NCBI RefSeq assembly: GCF_008711325.1
Contig: NZ_VXDB01000019.1
Coordinates: 1-64,000, forward strand
DNA: 64,000 nucleotides
Reading direction: 5' to 3'
DNA from: Roseibium sediminis
GTDB lineage: Bacteria; Pseudomonadota; Alphaproteobacteria; Rhizobiales; Stappiaceae
Made by a program: the position numbers and the translations under genes. Shown piece by piece: positions 1 through 10,477 of the stretch; within the stretch, counting starts at the first letter, position 1; every line of letters starts with the position of its first letter. Below the pieces are notes generated by a model that was not told the origin of the DNA, searched no databases, and worked only from the letters and a program-made list of their open reading frames with translations.

Positions 1-187
1 CCTCGCCCAAGAATTTCCCGCCTTGGAGATGCCCTGGCACTTCGTCACGGTGCCAGCTCTTCAGCTGACCGCTCGTCACCCCAAGCTCACACGCAAGGCT
101 GGCATATGTGACCCCGTCCTCGGATAAACGGGCCACCGCTTGCTCCTTGTACTCTGGGGTGAACCGTCGTCTCGTTTGCTTCGTCAT
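1..187 (-). CDS. IS3-family transposase OrfA, N-terminal part
   Basis: Sixty-two codons are visible from an ATG at 187, running off the left edge. The protein begins MTKQTRRRFTPEYKEQAV and continues into a helix-turn-helix pattern (GVTYASLACELGV, then LKSW). This is the usual N-terminus of the Transposase_8/HTH OrfA proteins of IS3 elements, which bind the inverted repeats and are joined to OrfB by programmed frameshifting. OrfB is not in view. Family assignment is good; the subgroup cannot be decided from this fragment. Confidence 0.8.
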   Translation of the reverse strand, partial: MTKQTRRRFTPEYKEQAVARLSEDGVTYASLACELGVTSGQLKSWHRDEVPGHLQGGKFLGE

Positions 188-247
188 AAGCATCTCCCGT
201 TCCAAAGGTTAATTTAACCCCTGGTCCGGGATCTCGGGGCAAGGTCA
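1..247 (-). mobile_element. IS3-family insertion sequence, one end (cut by the window edge)
   Basis: The stretch holds the start of an IS3-type transposase OrfA reading leftward, then about 60 bases of non-coding terminal sequence. On the minus strand the presumed outer end begins TGACCTTGCCCCGAG at position 247, which fits the TG-start usual for IS3-group inverted repeats. The rest of the element, the second inverted repeat and any target duplication lie outside the window. The boundary at 247 is inferred from the point where the neighbouring integrase frame stops. Confidence 0.7.
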
Positions 248-598
248 CTTGTAGGCATGCCCCATAGCCCGGTCCATTTGCCGAGCGTCTGAGCTACTCA
301 TTGTGCCAGACATTCGTTGACTATCGGCCAGAAGGTCGAGTTTTTCTTTATGCTTGAGAAAGCTTTTTCGAAACAGCTCTTCAAGCTGGCTTCTCGAGAT
401 GTGCTTTGTGTCTTCCATAAATACCTGTCGGGCAGTGGCGTTAAGCTGTGCGGCAAGAAACCTTGCTTCATCCGGTTCTCGGGTCTTCATACTCATCTTC
501 AGATGAGACAGACCAATCCGTGTTGCAAGGGCCGAAGGAATGCGGCACCGCCAATAGTAGACTGCGCCTCTTCGTGACAGGTTTATCGATATGCCCAT
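245..598 (-). pseudogene. Tyrosine-type site-specific integrase, truncated by the IS
   Basis: From ATG 598 the frame encodes about 117 residues starting MGISINLSRRGAVYYWRCRI. This is the short N-terminal domain (DUF6538 type) of many tyrosine recombinases. The core-binding and catalytic domains are missing, against a usual length of some 400 residues or more. The frame stops in a TGA at 245-247 that coincides with the presumed IS terminus, so the insertion probably supplied the stop. ATG 598 is preferred over the upstream TTG at 649 because AGAGG lies about 10 bases before it. The gene sits about 110 bases from the 3' end of a tRNA-Gln and reads away from it, the classic arrangement of an integrative element at its attachment site. 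It is very likely inactive. Confidence 0.7.
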
Positions 599-662
599 TT
601 GCCCACGACCTCTGGTGACCCATATGCGTGTCCCAGTCGTGTGTGCCAAATGGAAAATGTCG

Positions 663-694
663 CCCCAGCTGGGGTGATAAAGTCAATTAATTGA
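663..694. other. Two perfect 12-bp palindromes between integrase and tRNA
   Basis: CCCCAGCTGGGG (663-674) and TCAATTAATTGA (683-694) are perfect 12-base palindromes eight bases apart, in the gap between the tRNA 3' end and the integrase start. Such sites can be operators or recombinase/excisionase binding sites in an attachment region, or a weak terminator for the tRNA. The function is inferred from position only. Confidence 0.35.
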
Positions 695-710
695 GCGACT
701 TACAGAAATT

Positions 711-784
711 TGGCTGGGGAACCTGGATTCGAACCAGGACTAACGGAGTCAGAGTCCGCGGGTCTACCGTTAACCTATTCCCCA
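711..784 (-). tRNA. tRNA-Gln (anticodon CTG)
   Basis: The minus strand folds as a 74-base tRNA. The acceptor stem TGGGGAA pairs with TTCCCCA, followed by G and an encoded CCA. The anticodon arm has a 5-bp stem around loop CTCTGAC, giving anticodon CTG (Gln), and the T arm contains GGTTCGAATCC. No intron or mismatch disrupts the arms. The 3' end faces an integrase remnant, so it has probably served as an attachment site. Confidence 0.95.
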
Positions 785-850
785 AAAGCCAGTCCGGGTC
801 AGGAGGTGATCCTGAGACAGCGAAGCGCTGTGCCCGGTGAGGTGGGAGCG

Positions 851-878
851 TATATAGCTGGTTTGGCTGCAAACGCAA
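851..878 (-). promoter_or_regulatory. Candidate promoter of tRNA-Gln
   Basis: On the minus strand TTGCGT (878-873) and TATATA (856-851) are separated by 16 bases, a fair sigma-70-type promoter. It would give a transcript beginning about 60 bases before the mature tRNA. The assignment rests on hexamer similarity alone. Confidence 0.5.
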
Positions 879-1072
879 CTCCCGAGATAAAGATTTTTTT
901 GGAAAGGTTACTGCCCTTCGGCGTCGCAGCAAAAGTTTTGCCTTGTCAGCGTAGGTAGCGCTTTGCCGTGGTGGTTCTTGCTGTTACAGTTTGCCCAACG
1001 ACGAAAGAGCGCGAAGAACCGGCTGGATTCGGATAAGCGAAAGAAGCTGGCGCCGCGCTGAAAGGCATATAA

Positions 1073-2797
1073 GTGACTCAGTCAGGTCAGGAACCGCCCA
1101 CCAATGGGCGTCGGGCCCCTGATGTGTCCGCGACTAATCCTGCCGGTAAGGGGCAGGGCAAAGGCAAGCGGCGGAGACGCCGGCGAAACGGGAAGGGACA
1201 GGCGAGGCCAACAGCGACCTTTGCAACAGCAGCAGAGCAGCTATTGGACAGCCAGAATCCCGTGCCATTTGCGGATCAGCAGGGAAAAGGCGGTGGCAAG
1301 AGCTCCCGCCAGAAGAAACGACTGCGCAATGGCGGCGCTCATGAAGGTGCTCCCGCTGGCCGGGCTGCTGGTGATGCGGCAGCTGCTGTGCGATCTGGAT
1401 CTTCAGGCGAAACCAACAGTGAAACAGACAATTTAGCTGGCGCCGATCGGATCGATTCGATCTCTGCCAAGGGTCTGAAAGCTGGACGTCGACGCAATCG
1501 TCGTCGCCGCAAGAGACTTGCTGGACAAGAGTCTGATCAGGCCAATCCCGTCGCAGCCCATGCCGGGGACCAGATCAAGCCCGCAGGTGTGCGGTCAGCA
1601 GATGGGCGCAAGGGCAGGCAGAGCCAAAAGGCAAAGGTCCGCAGGGACGCTGATGTCGGTAGTCACCCGCGTCCTGCGCCGCTGCCGGCGGAGGCTTCTG
1701 CGGTTGTTTCTGCAGAAGCGGCTCCTGTTCGTATCCGGCACTCAGCCGGAGCAATCGATCCGCATGAACTCTATGCGGCGCTGGACCTTGGGACGAACAA
1801 TTGCCGCCTCCTGATCGCACGGCCCGAAGAACGCGGCTTTCGTGTGGTCGACGCCTATTCGCGCATTGTGCGGCTTGGAGAGGGTATCGGCGCCAACCGC
1901 CGTCTTGGCAACGATGCGATGGACAGGGCCGTGGATGCTCTTGCCAATTGCCATCGCAAACTGGCCGAACGCGGGGTAATGCGTTCGCGCCTCATTGCGA
2001 CAGAAGCCTGCCGGGCCGCCGAGAACGGTGTGGAATTCATTGACCGGGTGCGACGGGAAACCGGACTTGCGCTCGAAATCGTTGACCGGGAAACCGAGGC
2101 GCGTTTGGCCGTCGCAGGATGTGTCTCGCTGGTAGATCCGAACGCGGAAGGCGTGCTTCTTTTCGATATCGGTGGCGGTTCGTCCGAAATCGTCTGGCTG
2201 GACCTTCGTAACCGCTGCGGCGCGCGTGGGTATGCATTGACTCGTTTCATACGCTCGTGGATTTCACTGCCGGTTGGGGTGGTGAACCTTTCCGAACGCC
2301 ATGGAGGCGTTCATGTGACACCGCAGGTGTTTGAGGAAATGGTTCAGGACGTTGCTGGTCACTTGCAACATTTCAATCTGGCAGATGACCTCAGCCGTGC
2401 AATCGCCGAAGGCGAAGTGCATATGCTCGGCACTTCGGGAACCGTGACGACGCTTGCCGGTGTCCATCTGGGACTACGTCGTTATGACAGGCGCCGGGTC
2501 GATGGAACGTGGTTAACGGACGATCAGGTCTCATCCATGATTGATCAACTGCGCGATATGTCCTACGAGGAGCGCGTGGAAAACCCCTGTATCGGCGCGG
2601 ATCGCGCTGATCTGGTGCTGGCCGGCTGCGCGATCCTGGAAGCGATCCGCAGGCGCTGGACATGCTCAAAGCTGCGCGTGGCCGATCGCGGCCTGCGCGA
2701 GGGGATCCTTACCGAAATGATGGCAGCCGACGGGGTCTGGAACCGCAAGACCGGTCGATCCCGCAGGGCTGGAAGCCGGAACAGAGGCAGACAATGA
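1073..2797 (+). CDS. Ppx/GppA family phosphatase with long basic N-terminal extension
   Basis: The last ~340 of 574 residues form an exopolyphosphatase/guanosine-pentaphosphate phosphatase of the ASKHA fold: [12 protein letters not shown] near residue 235 is the first phosphate loop, and [11 protein letters not shown] is the second. Family members hydrolyse polyphosphate or pppGpp; which substrate applies here cannot be read from sequence. Residues 1-230 are low complexity and rich in Arg, Lys, Gly and Ala (runs such as [15 protein letters not shown]), probably disordered and nucleic-acid or polyanion binding. The start is GTG 1073 with AAAGG about 10 bases upstream. The stop overlaps the start of rlmE (ATGA), implying translational coupling. 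Confidence 0.88.
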   Translation: MTQSGQEPPTNGRRAPDVSATNPAGKGQGKGKRRRRRRNGKGQARPTATFATAAEQLLDSQNPVPFADQQGKGGGKSSRQKKRLRNGGAHEGAPAGRAAGDAAAAVRSGSSGETNSETDNLAGADRIDSISAKGLKAGRRRNRRRRKRLAGQESDQANPVAAHAGDQIKPAGVRSADGRKGRQSQKAKVRRDADVGSHPRPAPLPAEASAVVSAEAAPVRIRHSAGAIDPHELYAALDLGTNNCRLLIARPEERGFRVVDAYSRIVRLGEGIGANRRLGNDAMDRAVDALANCHRKLAERGVMRSRLIATEACRAAENGVEFIDRVRRETGLALEIVDRETEARLAVAGCVSLVDPNAEGVLLFDIGGGSSEIVWLDLRNRCGARGYALTRFIRSWISLPVGVVNLSERHGGVHVTPQVFEEMVQDVAGHLQHFNLADDLSRAIAEGEVHMLGTSGTVTTLAGVHLGLRRYDRRRVDGTWLTDDQVSSMIDQLRDMSYEERVENPCIGADRADLVLAGCAILEAIRRRWTCSKLRVADRGLREGILTEMMAADGVWNRKTGRSRRAGSRNRGRQ

Positions 2798-3495
2798 GCC
2801 GAGAGAAAAAGGGCAGCGGGGACCGTGGCCTGCATGTGCGGGTGAAGACGGCAGCAGGACGACGGGAATCCTCCACGCGCTGGCTGGAGCGCCAACTCAA
2901 TGATCCGTACGTGCGACGGGCGAAGGCGGACGGCTACCGCTCGCGCGCGGCCTACAAGCTGTTGGAAATCGATGAAAAGCACCGGTTGCTCAAGCCGGGA
3001 TATCGCGTTGTGGACCTTGGCGCTGCTCCGGGTGGCTGGTGTCAGGTGGCCGTCGATAAGGTGAAATCGACCCAAGACGCTCCCAAGGTGGTGGGTATCG
3101 ACTACCTCGAAATGGACTTTCTGCCCGGTCTTGCATTCCTGCAGAAGGATTTTCTGGACGACGATGCGCCGGATGCAATCATGGCTGCACTCGGCGGCAA
3201 ACCGGATGTGGTCTTGTCCGATATGGCTGCGCCGACAACGGGGCATCGTCAGACGGACCATCTCAGGACAACGCATCTCTTCGAGGTCGCCATCGATTTT
3301 GCCCAGCAAAATCTTGTGCCCGGTGGGTCATTTCTTGCGAAGGTCTTTCGCGGCGGCACCGAAAACCAGCTCCTTACGGAACTGAAGCGGGATTTCAAGA
3401 CGGTTGCGCATATCAAACCGCCTGCAAGCCGCAAGGAAAGTCCCGAGCTCTACGTTATTGCGAAGGGATTTCGGGGGATAGACCCCGAAGAGTGA
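2794..3495 (+). CDS. rlmE: 23S rRNA (uridine-2'-O)-methyltransferase RlmE
   Basis: This 233-residue protein belongs to the RrmJ/FtsJ family, which methylates the 2'-OH of U2552 in the 23S rRNA A loop using SAM. Visible features are [11 protein letters not shown] with the first catalytic Lys, the SAM motif [18 protein letters not shown] with the catalytic Asp, FLAKVF with the second Lys, and [11 protein letters not shown] with the Glu. These complete the K-D-K-E tetrad. The ATG at 2794 overlaps the ppx stop; longer in-frame starts lie inside the ppx coding region and are not needed. The ~35 residues before the core are basic, as is common in alphaproteobacterial members. Confidence 0.93.
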   Translation: MSREKKGSGDRGLHVRVKTAAGRRESSTRWLERQLNDPYVRRAKADGYRSRAAYKLLEIDEKHRLLKPGYRVVDLGAAPGGWCQVAVDKVKSTQDAPKVVGIDYLEMDFLPGLAFLQKDFLDDDAPDAIMAALGGKPDVVLSDMAAPTTGHRQTDHLRTTHLFEVAIDFAQQNLVPGGSFLAKVFRGGTENQLLTELKRDFKTVAHIKPPASRKESPELYVIAKGFRGIDPEE

Positions 3496-3653
3496 GGGCG
3501 GCATTGGCCATGACGACCTGTTGAATATGTGTCAGGCCCTTTTCAATCCGTCACCTGCGTGTTAATGACCCGCGCCAACTTCTCCGGCAACGCCGAAGCG
3601 ACTCGACTGGATGCAAGACCACCTGGGTCCTGCGTCCCTGCAGCTATTTTTAA

Positions 3654-5171
<1,518 letters not shown>

Positions 5172-5187
5172 GTAACAAGTAACGCGG

Positions 5188-5205
5188 GGCCGCGGGGCGG
5201 CCTTT
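5188..5205 (+). terminator. Hairpin after guaB, possible weak terminator
   Basis: GGCCGC and GCGGCC (5188-5193, 5197-5202) form a 6-bp GC-only stem with a GGG loop, followed by only TTT. It lies between guaB and the next methyltransferase and just before that gene's GCGAGGAG ribosome site. It may attenuate read-through rather than end transcription fully. Confidence 0.5.
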
Positions 5206-5220
5206 CGCGAGGAGACATGC

Positions 5221-6513
5221 ATGAAAGACGGTGGACGTCTCGCAGCGGCGATCGAAGTACTCGATGATATCGAAAATCGCCACCGTCCTGCACAAATGGC
5301 CCTTAGGGACTGGGGCACTCAGCATCGTTTTGCCGGGTCGGGCGATCGGACGGCCATCGGCAATCTTGTCTTTGACGTTCTTCGTCACAAGGCGAGCCTC
5401 AGCGCGCGTCTCGGCACGTCCGATACGCGCCTGCTGGTTCTGGCCGTCTACATGTTTTCCTGGGACCATGGTCTTGGAAAGCTGGACGAAATACTGGGCA
5501 GTGATCGTCATTCCCCGGCTGTCTTGACTGATGAGGAGCGGGCCAAGCTGGAAGGATTGGCGTCTGCAGCCATTTCCGATCAGGCGGCTTCTGATGTGCC
5601 TGAGTGGATCTGGCCGCTGTTTCTCGAAGTTTTCGGGGAGGACGCCATCGTCGAAGGGCAGGGGCTTGCTGCCCGTGCGCCGGTTGACCTGCGCGCCAAC
5701 CTGCTGAAATCCGATCGGGCCAAACTGCTGGAGAAACTGTCTCACGTGCAGCCGCAGTCCACCGAGATCGCGGAAACCGGCATTCGCATACTGCCCAAGC
5801 CCGGTTCTCTGCGCATGCCGCATGTGCAGGCTGAGGAAGGCTACCGGAAAGGCTGGTTTGAGCTTCAGGATGAAGCAAGCCAGATTGTATCCGTGTTGTC
5901 CGGGGCCAAGCCGGGTCTTCAGGTCCTGGATTATTGCGCTGGTGGCGGCGGCAAGACCCTCGCCATGGCTGGCCAGATGCAGAACAAGGGTCAAATCTAT
6001 GCCTTTGATGCGGATCGGCTAAGGCTGGCTCCCATTCATGAGCGCCTGCAGCGGGCAGGGGCTCGCAATATTCAGGTTCGTGATCCAGCCTCGACAGACC
6101 TTGCAGACCTTGAAGGCGCAATGGATCTGGTTTTTGTGGATGCGCCGTGCACCGGGACTGGCGTTTGGCGCCGACGTCCGGATTCCAAGTGGCGTTTGAC
6201 GGAAAAAGCCTTGCAGGATCGCATTGAAGATCAACGCAATGTGCTTCAGCGGGCCGCCGCCTATGTGAAGCCGGGTGGGCGGCTCGTCTATGTCACCTGC
6301 TCGATCCTGCCCACGGAAAACGACAAGCAGATCGATTGGTTCCTGACAGAGCATTCCGATTTCAGTTCGGTTTCCGCTGCAGATGTGTGGGCTCAGTCCT
6401 TCCCGGGTCGGAAGGGCCCCAAATACGTCAATGCTCGTGGTGATGTGCTCGTGACGCCTGCTTCAACAGGTACGGACGGCTTTTTCTGCGCGTTGCTCGA
6501 AAAAACGGCCTGA
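5221..6513 (+). CDS. RsmB/NOP2-family RNA cytosine-C5 methyltransferase
   Basis: This 430-residue protein has an N-terminal NusB-like RNA-binding region and a C-terminal SAM methyltransferase domain. SAM binding is shown by VLDYCAGGGGKTLAMA. The two cysteines of the m5C mechanism are present, in DAPCTGTGVWRR (motif IV) and VTCSILPTEN (motif VI). The E. coli relative RsmB methylates C967 of 16S rRNA; the exact target here is inferred only at family level. The start ATG 5221 has GCGAGGAG 8-10 bases upstream. It lies 49 bases after guaB on the same strand, and the gene before guaB (rlmE) is also an rRNA methylase. Confidence 0.9.
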   Translation: MKDGGRLAAAIEVLDDIENRHRPAQMALRDWGTQHRFAGSGDRTAIGNLVFDVLRHKASLSARLGTSDTRLLVLAVYMFSWDHGLGKLDEILGSDRHSPAVLTDEERAKLEGLASAAISDQAASDVPEWIWPLFLEVFGEDAIVEGQGLAARAPVDLRANLLKSDRAKLLEKLSHVQPQSTEIAETGIRILPKPGSLRMPHVQAEEGYRKGWFELQDEASQIVSVLSGAKPGLQVLDYCAGGGGKTLAMAGQMQNKGQIYAFDADRLRLAPIHERLQRAGARNIQVRDPASTDLADLEGAMDLVFVDAPCTGTGVWRRRPDSKWRLTEKALQDRIEDQRNVLQRAAAYVKPGGRLVYVTCSILPTENDKQIDWFLTEHSDFSSVSAADVWAQSFPGRKGPKYVNARGDVLVTPASTGTDGFFCALLEKTA

Positions 6514-6522
6514 TTTCAGACG

Positions 6523-7635
6523 TCAGTTTTCGTCTTTCGATTCTGCGGCGGAGATTTCTGTATCTCCGTCGGCAGATTGCTCTGCAGTCTCATCCGCTTC
6601 TCGATCAGCCTCTGCGGCTTTCAAGGCGTCTTCAGCGTCCTTTGCCGCCTTTTGCTTGGCGCGGGAATTCTTCAGAAATTCGTCAATACGCTGCAAGGCA
6701 TCGTCATCAATCTGCTTGCCTTCAGCTGCAAGTTTCAAGACGTCACGCCCAACAGACCTGAGGCCAAGTGATGTCAGTGCGGTGCCGATTGCGCTGACAA
6801 CGGCCTTGTTCTTCGGGGCCTGCCGGTATCCTTCACGCGCCAGTGCCAAGGCCTCATCGAGGTTTTTCCGTTTTCTCTGGAGAGTGCTGAGACGCAGGAT
6901 CAGGTCAACGTCCTTTGGTGCGCGGGTGCGGGCCTTTTCATAGGCGTAATAGGCCTTGTCATGGTCGCCGTCGAATTGATAGGCGTCGCCCAGTATCCGG
7001 AAACCCGCCGGGTTTGATGCATCCAGTTCACAGGCGCGTTTTGCCAGCGCTACAGCTTCCTTCGCACGGTTGGATTTGGTCAGGAGGTCAGCCAAGCCAA
7101 GTAGGGCTGGGACATAGCGTTGGTCAAGGCTCAGTGCTTTTCTGAAGGCGGCGACAGCGGCCGATGACTGTTTGTCCCGTGCGCGCGTTTCAGCATAAAG
7201 CGTCAGGGCTTCAACGCTTTCCGGCATGAGCTGCAAAAGATGTTCTGCCGGATCGCGGGCCTCGTCTGCCTTGCCCAGTTTCATCCGCACACAGCCAAGC
7301 CCGAAAAGCGCATTGTGGTTGTCCGGAGAAGATTGCAGTACCTGTTGGAAATTCGCCTCGGCATTGTCCAGGTCGCCAAGAAGAAGCTGGCAATTCCCGA
7401 GATTGGCCCGTGCCGCCAAATGATCGGGAGCAATGAACACGATGCGCCTGAACTGGGACGCTGCCTCATCCAGATGCCCGTTGCGCAGCATGGAGGTTGC
7501 CGCTCGATACGAAATGTCCAGATTTTCCGGGTCGAGCTCCAGAGCTGTGAGATAGGCGGTCAGGGCAACATCCGACTTGCCCTCTTTTTCGAGGGCTTGC
7601 GCCTTGTCGAAATGTGAGCGCGCTTCGGGGTTCAT
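6523..7635 (-). CDS. Tetratricopeptide-repeat protein
   Basis: The protein (370 residues) consists of about eight to nine TPR units between residues 1 and 290, with recognisable A and D/N-P positions such as YLTALELDPEN and FQQVLQSSPDN. A highly charged tail rich in Glu, Ala and Lys follows. No signal peptide or membrane segment is seen, so it is probably a cytoplasmic scaffold. The start ATG 7635 has AGGAG seven bases upstream. It ends only ten bases from the convergent methyltransferase gene and is divergent from guaA. No catalytic domain is visible and no partner can be named. Confidence 0.85.
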   Translation of the reverse strand: MNPEARSHFDKAQALEKEGKSDVALTAYLTALELDPENLDISYRAATSMLRNGHLDEAASQFRRIVFIAPDHLAARANLGNCQLLLGDLDNAEANFQQVLQSSPDNHNALFGLGCVRMKLGKADEARDPAEHLLQLMPESVEALTLYAETRARDKQSSAAVAAFRKALSLDQRYVPALLGLADLLTKSNRAKEAVALAKRACELDASNPAGFRILGDAYQFDGDHDKAYYAYEKARTRAPKDVDLILRLSTLQRKRKNLDEALALAREGYRQAPKNKAVVSAIGTALTSLGLRSVGRDVLKLAAEGKQIDDDALQRIDEFLKNSRAKQKAAKDAEDALKAAEADREADETAEQSADGDTEISAAESKDEN

Positions 7636-7896
7636 GAACTGCTCCTACTCGACACGGGCACCGCTCTTGGAAGCGGATGCCGGGAGAGCGCGAATCGCGA
7701 TCGTAGATTGCCTCATCCCACCAACAATCTACGGAGCTTTCGGCAAAAGGTACAAGGGCAGGGCGGCCAGATGGCAAGAGAGTTGTGGGTAGCGGGCGTA
7801 TTGGCGCAGCGGCGATGGCCAGCCGCGCGGGCATTGGCTATGTCCAATGCGAAAAAACGGGTTCAAATTCTTCTGCGAAAGATATAGAAGCTCGCC

Positions 7897-9447
7897 ATGA
7901 CAGACCGCATTCTCATCATCGACTTCGGCTCCCAGGTTACACAGCTCATTGCGCGGCGCTTGCGCGAACTGAATGTGTACTGCGAGATTCACCCGTTCCA
8001 GAAAGTCACCGACGCGTTTTTGACGGATTATGCGCCCAAGGCGATCATCCTGTCGGGCGGTCCGGCTTCGGTCATTGATGATGGATCTCCTCGTCCTCCC
8101 TATTCCATTTTCGAAAAGGGCATTCCTGTTCTTGGCATTTGCTACGGCCAGCAGGTCATGATGCACATGCTGGGCGGCAAAGTGGAACGCGGTCACAAGA
8201 CGGCCGAGTTTGGCCGCGCCTATGTGAGCCCCGCCGTACACGACCTGCCTCTGCTTGATGGATGGTTCTCTGAAGGTCGGGAACAGGTCTGGATGAGCCA
8301 TGGCGATCACGTCAGTGCCATTGCTCCGGGCTTTGAGGTCTACGGAACTTCGCCCAACGCTCCCTTTGCGATAACGGCAGATGTCGAGCGGAACTTCTTT
8401 GCGGTTCAGTTCCATCCGGAAGTTCACCACACGCCGAACGGACGGAAGCTCTACGAGAACTTCATCGACATGGCCGGTTGCAAGCGCGACTGGACAATGG
8501 GCGCCTATCGTGAGGAAGCCATTGCCAAGATCCGTGAACAGGTTGGTGACAAGAAGGTTATCTGCGGACTGTCCGGTGGCGTCGACAGTTCAGTTGCCGC
8601 GGTCCTCATTCACGAAGCTATCGGGGATCAGCTGACCTGCGTTTTCGTGGATCATGGTCTTCTTCGTCTCGGCGAAGCGCAGGAAGTGGTGACCATGTTC
8701 CGTGATCACTACAACATGCAGCTGATCCATGCCGACGAACAGGAGCTGTTCCTTGGTGCGCTCGAAGGGTTGTCCGATCCCGAGGAAAAACGCAAGACAA
8801 TCGGCCGCCTGTTTATTGACGTGTTCCAGAAACACGCAAACGACATTGATGGCGCGGAATTTCTTGCGCAGGGAACACTTTATCCCGATGTGATCGAGAG
8901 CGTGAGCTTCTCTGGTGGTCCGTCCGTCACGATCAAGTCCCACCACAACGTGGGTGGCTTGCCGGAAAAAATGGGCCTGAAACTGGTCGAGCCTCTGCGT
9001 GAACTCTTCAAGGACGAAGTTCGCCGCCTTGGTGAGGAACTGGGTCTGCCGAAACATTTCATCGGCCGTCATCCGTTCCCGGGACCGGGCCTTGCGATCC
9101 GCTGCCCCGGTGAAATCACCCGCGAGAAGCTTGATATTCTGCGTCAGGCTGATGCGGTCTATATCGACCAGATCCGCAAGCACGGCCTCTATGATGATAT
9201 CTGGCAGGCATTTGTCGCGATCCTTCCTGTTCGCACGGTCGGGGTCATGGGCGATGGCCGGACTTACGATTATGCCTGTGCGCTTCGTGCGGTGACGTCC
9301 GTCGACGGCATGACGGCTGACTATTATCCGTTCAGTCACGAGTTCCTCGGTGAAACCGCGACGCGCATCATCAATGAAGTGCGTGGCATCAATCGGGTGA
9401 CCTACGACATCACCTCCAAGCCTCCGGGAACCATCGAGTGGGAATAA
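7897..9447 (+). CDS. guaA: GMP synthase (glutamine-hydrolysing) GuaA
   Basis: The 516-residue enzyme converts XMP to GMP using ATP and glutamine-derived ammonia. The N-terminal class I glutamine amidotransferase domain contains the nucleophile elbow GICYGQQ and the His/Glu pair in QFHPEVHH. The ATP pyrophosphatase domain has the PP-loop [12 protein letters not shown] at about residue 225. The C-terminal dimerisation domain ends [11 protein letters not shown], the usual terminus. Length is normal for the family. It completes the GMP branch begun by guaB in the same window. Confidence 0.97.
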   Translation: MTDRILIIDFGSQVTQLIARRLRELNVYCEIHPFQKVTDAFLTDYAPKAIILSGGPASVIDDGSPRPPYSIFEKGIPVLGICYGQQVMMHMLGGKVERGHKTAEFGRAYVSPAVHDLPLLDGWFSEGREQVWMSHGDHVSAIAPGFEVYGTSPNAPFAITADVERNFFAVQFHPEVHHTPNGRKLYENFIDMAGCKRDWTMGAYREEAIAKIREQVGDKKVICGLSGGVDSSVAAVLIHEAIGDQLTCVFVDHGLLRLGEAQEVVTMFRDHYNMQLIHADEQELFLGALEGLSDPEEKRKTIGRLFIDVFQKHANDIDGAEFLAQGTLYPDVIESVSFSGGPSVTIKSHHNVGGLPEKMGLKLVEPLRELFKDEVRRLGEELGLPKHFIGRHPFPGPGLAIRCPGEITREKLDILRQADAVYIDQIRKHGLYDDIWQAFVAILPVRTVGVMGDGRTYDYACALRAVTSVDGMTADYYPFSHEFLGETATRIINEVRGINRVTYDITSKPPGTIEWE

Positions 9448-9520
9448 GTCCCATTTGACTAAAGGCCGTGCGACATGCGGGGCGCGCGGCTGGAGGATAT
9501 CGTTCTATTGGGATTATTGA

Positions 9521-10306
9521 GTGAAAAAGCTCATCATTGATGTTTTGGCGAAGTTTGACATCGGGCTTACCCGCAAGTCCAAGCTTGATCATTTCGAAGC
9601 CAACAAGAAGTCGATTACCGATATCCGCTTTTTGAAAGCTGTGTGCGAGGCGCATCGCTCAAGATGCATTGATCTGCTCGAACGATCACAAGCCGAATTT
9701 CGCCAGGACCTCTTTGTGCTGTCTCAGCTGAATTTCCGGGAAAGCGGCTATTTCGTAGAGTTCGGAGCCACAAACGGCGTCGATTTTTCCAACACGCATC
9801 TTCTGGAAAAAGAATTCGGCTGGACGGGCATTCTGGCCGAGCCAGCACGTTCCTGGAGCACTGCTCTGGAACAGAACCGCACGGCCAAGATTGATACGCG
9901 CTGTGTTTGGAAGGAAAGCGGTGCGAAGCTTGCCTTTCGCGAGGCTCTGGTCGGCGAGCTATCAACCATGGAACATCTGGCGGACAAGGACCGGCATTCT
10001 CACGCGCGCCGGTTTGGCGGGACGACTTACGACGTTGAGACAGTATCTCTTAACGACCTTTTGAGGGATCACAACGCGCCACGTGAGATCGACTACCTTT
10101 CACTCGACACCGAAGGGTCCGAGCTAGATATCCTCAATGCCTTCGATTTTTCCAAGTACGACATTCGCCTGATCACGTGTGAGCATAATTTCACGGAAAA
10201 CAGGGAACGCATTCACAATCTTCTGGCCTCCAAGGGATACCGCCGGGTATTTGAAACCCTCGAGATCGTGGATGACTGGTATATTCATCAATCAGCGACC
10301 AGCTGA
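9521..10306 (+). CDS. FkbM family methyltransferase
   Basis: This 261-residue protein carries the FkbM-type SAM methyltransferase fold. FVEFGATNGVDFSNTHLLE is the SAM-binding region, GILAEPA the acidic second motif, and IDYLSLDTEGSELDIL the characteristic Methyltransf_21 motif. Family members commonly O-methylate sugars of surface glycans or natural products; the substrate here is unknown. The start is GTG 9521 with no strong ribosome site, so the N-terminus is uncertain. It follows guaA by about 73 bases and precedes two further small-molecule or glycan-modifying genes on the same strand, suggesting an accessory insertion beside guaA. Confidence 0.82.
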   Translation: MKKLIIDVLAKFDIGLTRKSKLDHFEANKKSITDIRFLKAVCEAHRSRCIDLLERSQAEFRQDLFVLSQLNFRESGYFVEFGATNGVDFSNTHLLEKEFGWTGILAEPARSWSTALEQNRTAKIDTRCVWKESGAKLAFREALVGELSTMEHLADKDRHSHARRFGGTTYDVETVSLNDLLRDHNAPREIDYLSLDTEGSELDILNAFDFSKYDIRLITCEHNFTENRERIHNLLASKGYRRVFETLEIVDDWYIHQSATS

Positions 10307-10477
10307 ACCTCCAATCCGCAACCCTTTCAAACCTCGGTGCTTCGATCTGTTGTGACTTAACGTCAAACGGTGCTCGATATCACGGTCATTCTCGTTAAGG
10401 TTGTTTCTGCTTGGCAGATTCGGATCGGTGAGCCGCTATGCCTTTTTTGCGATGACCTCATGTCGAAGGAGACCTGC

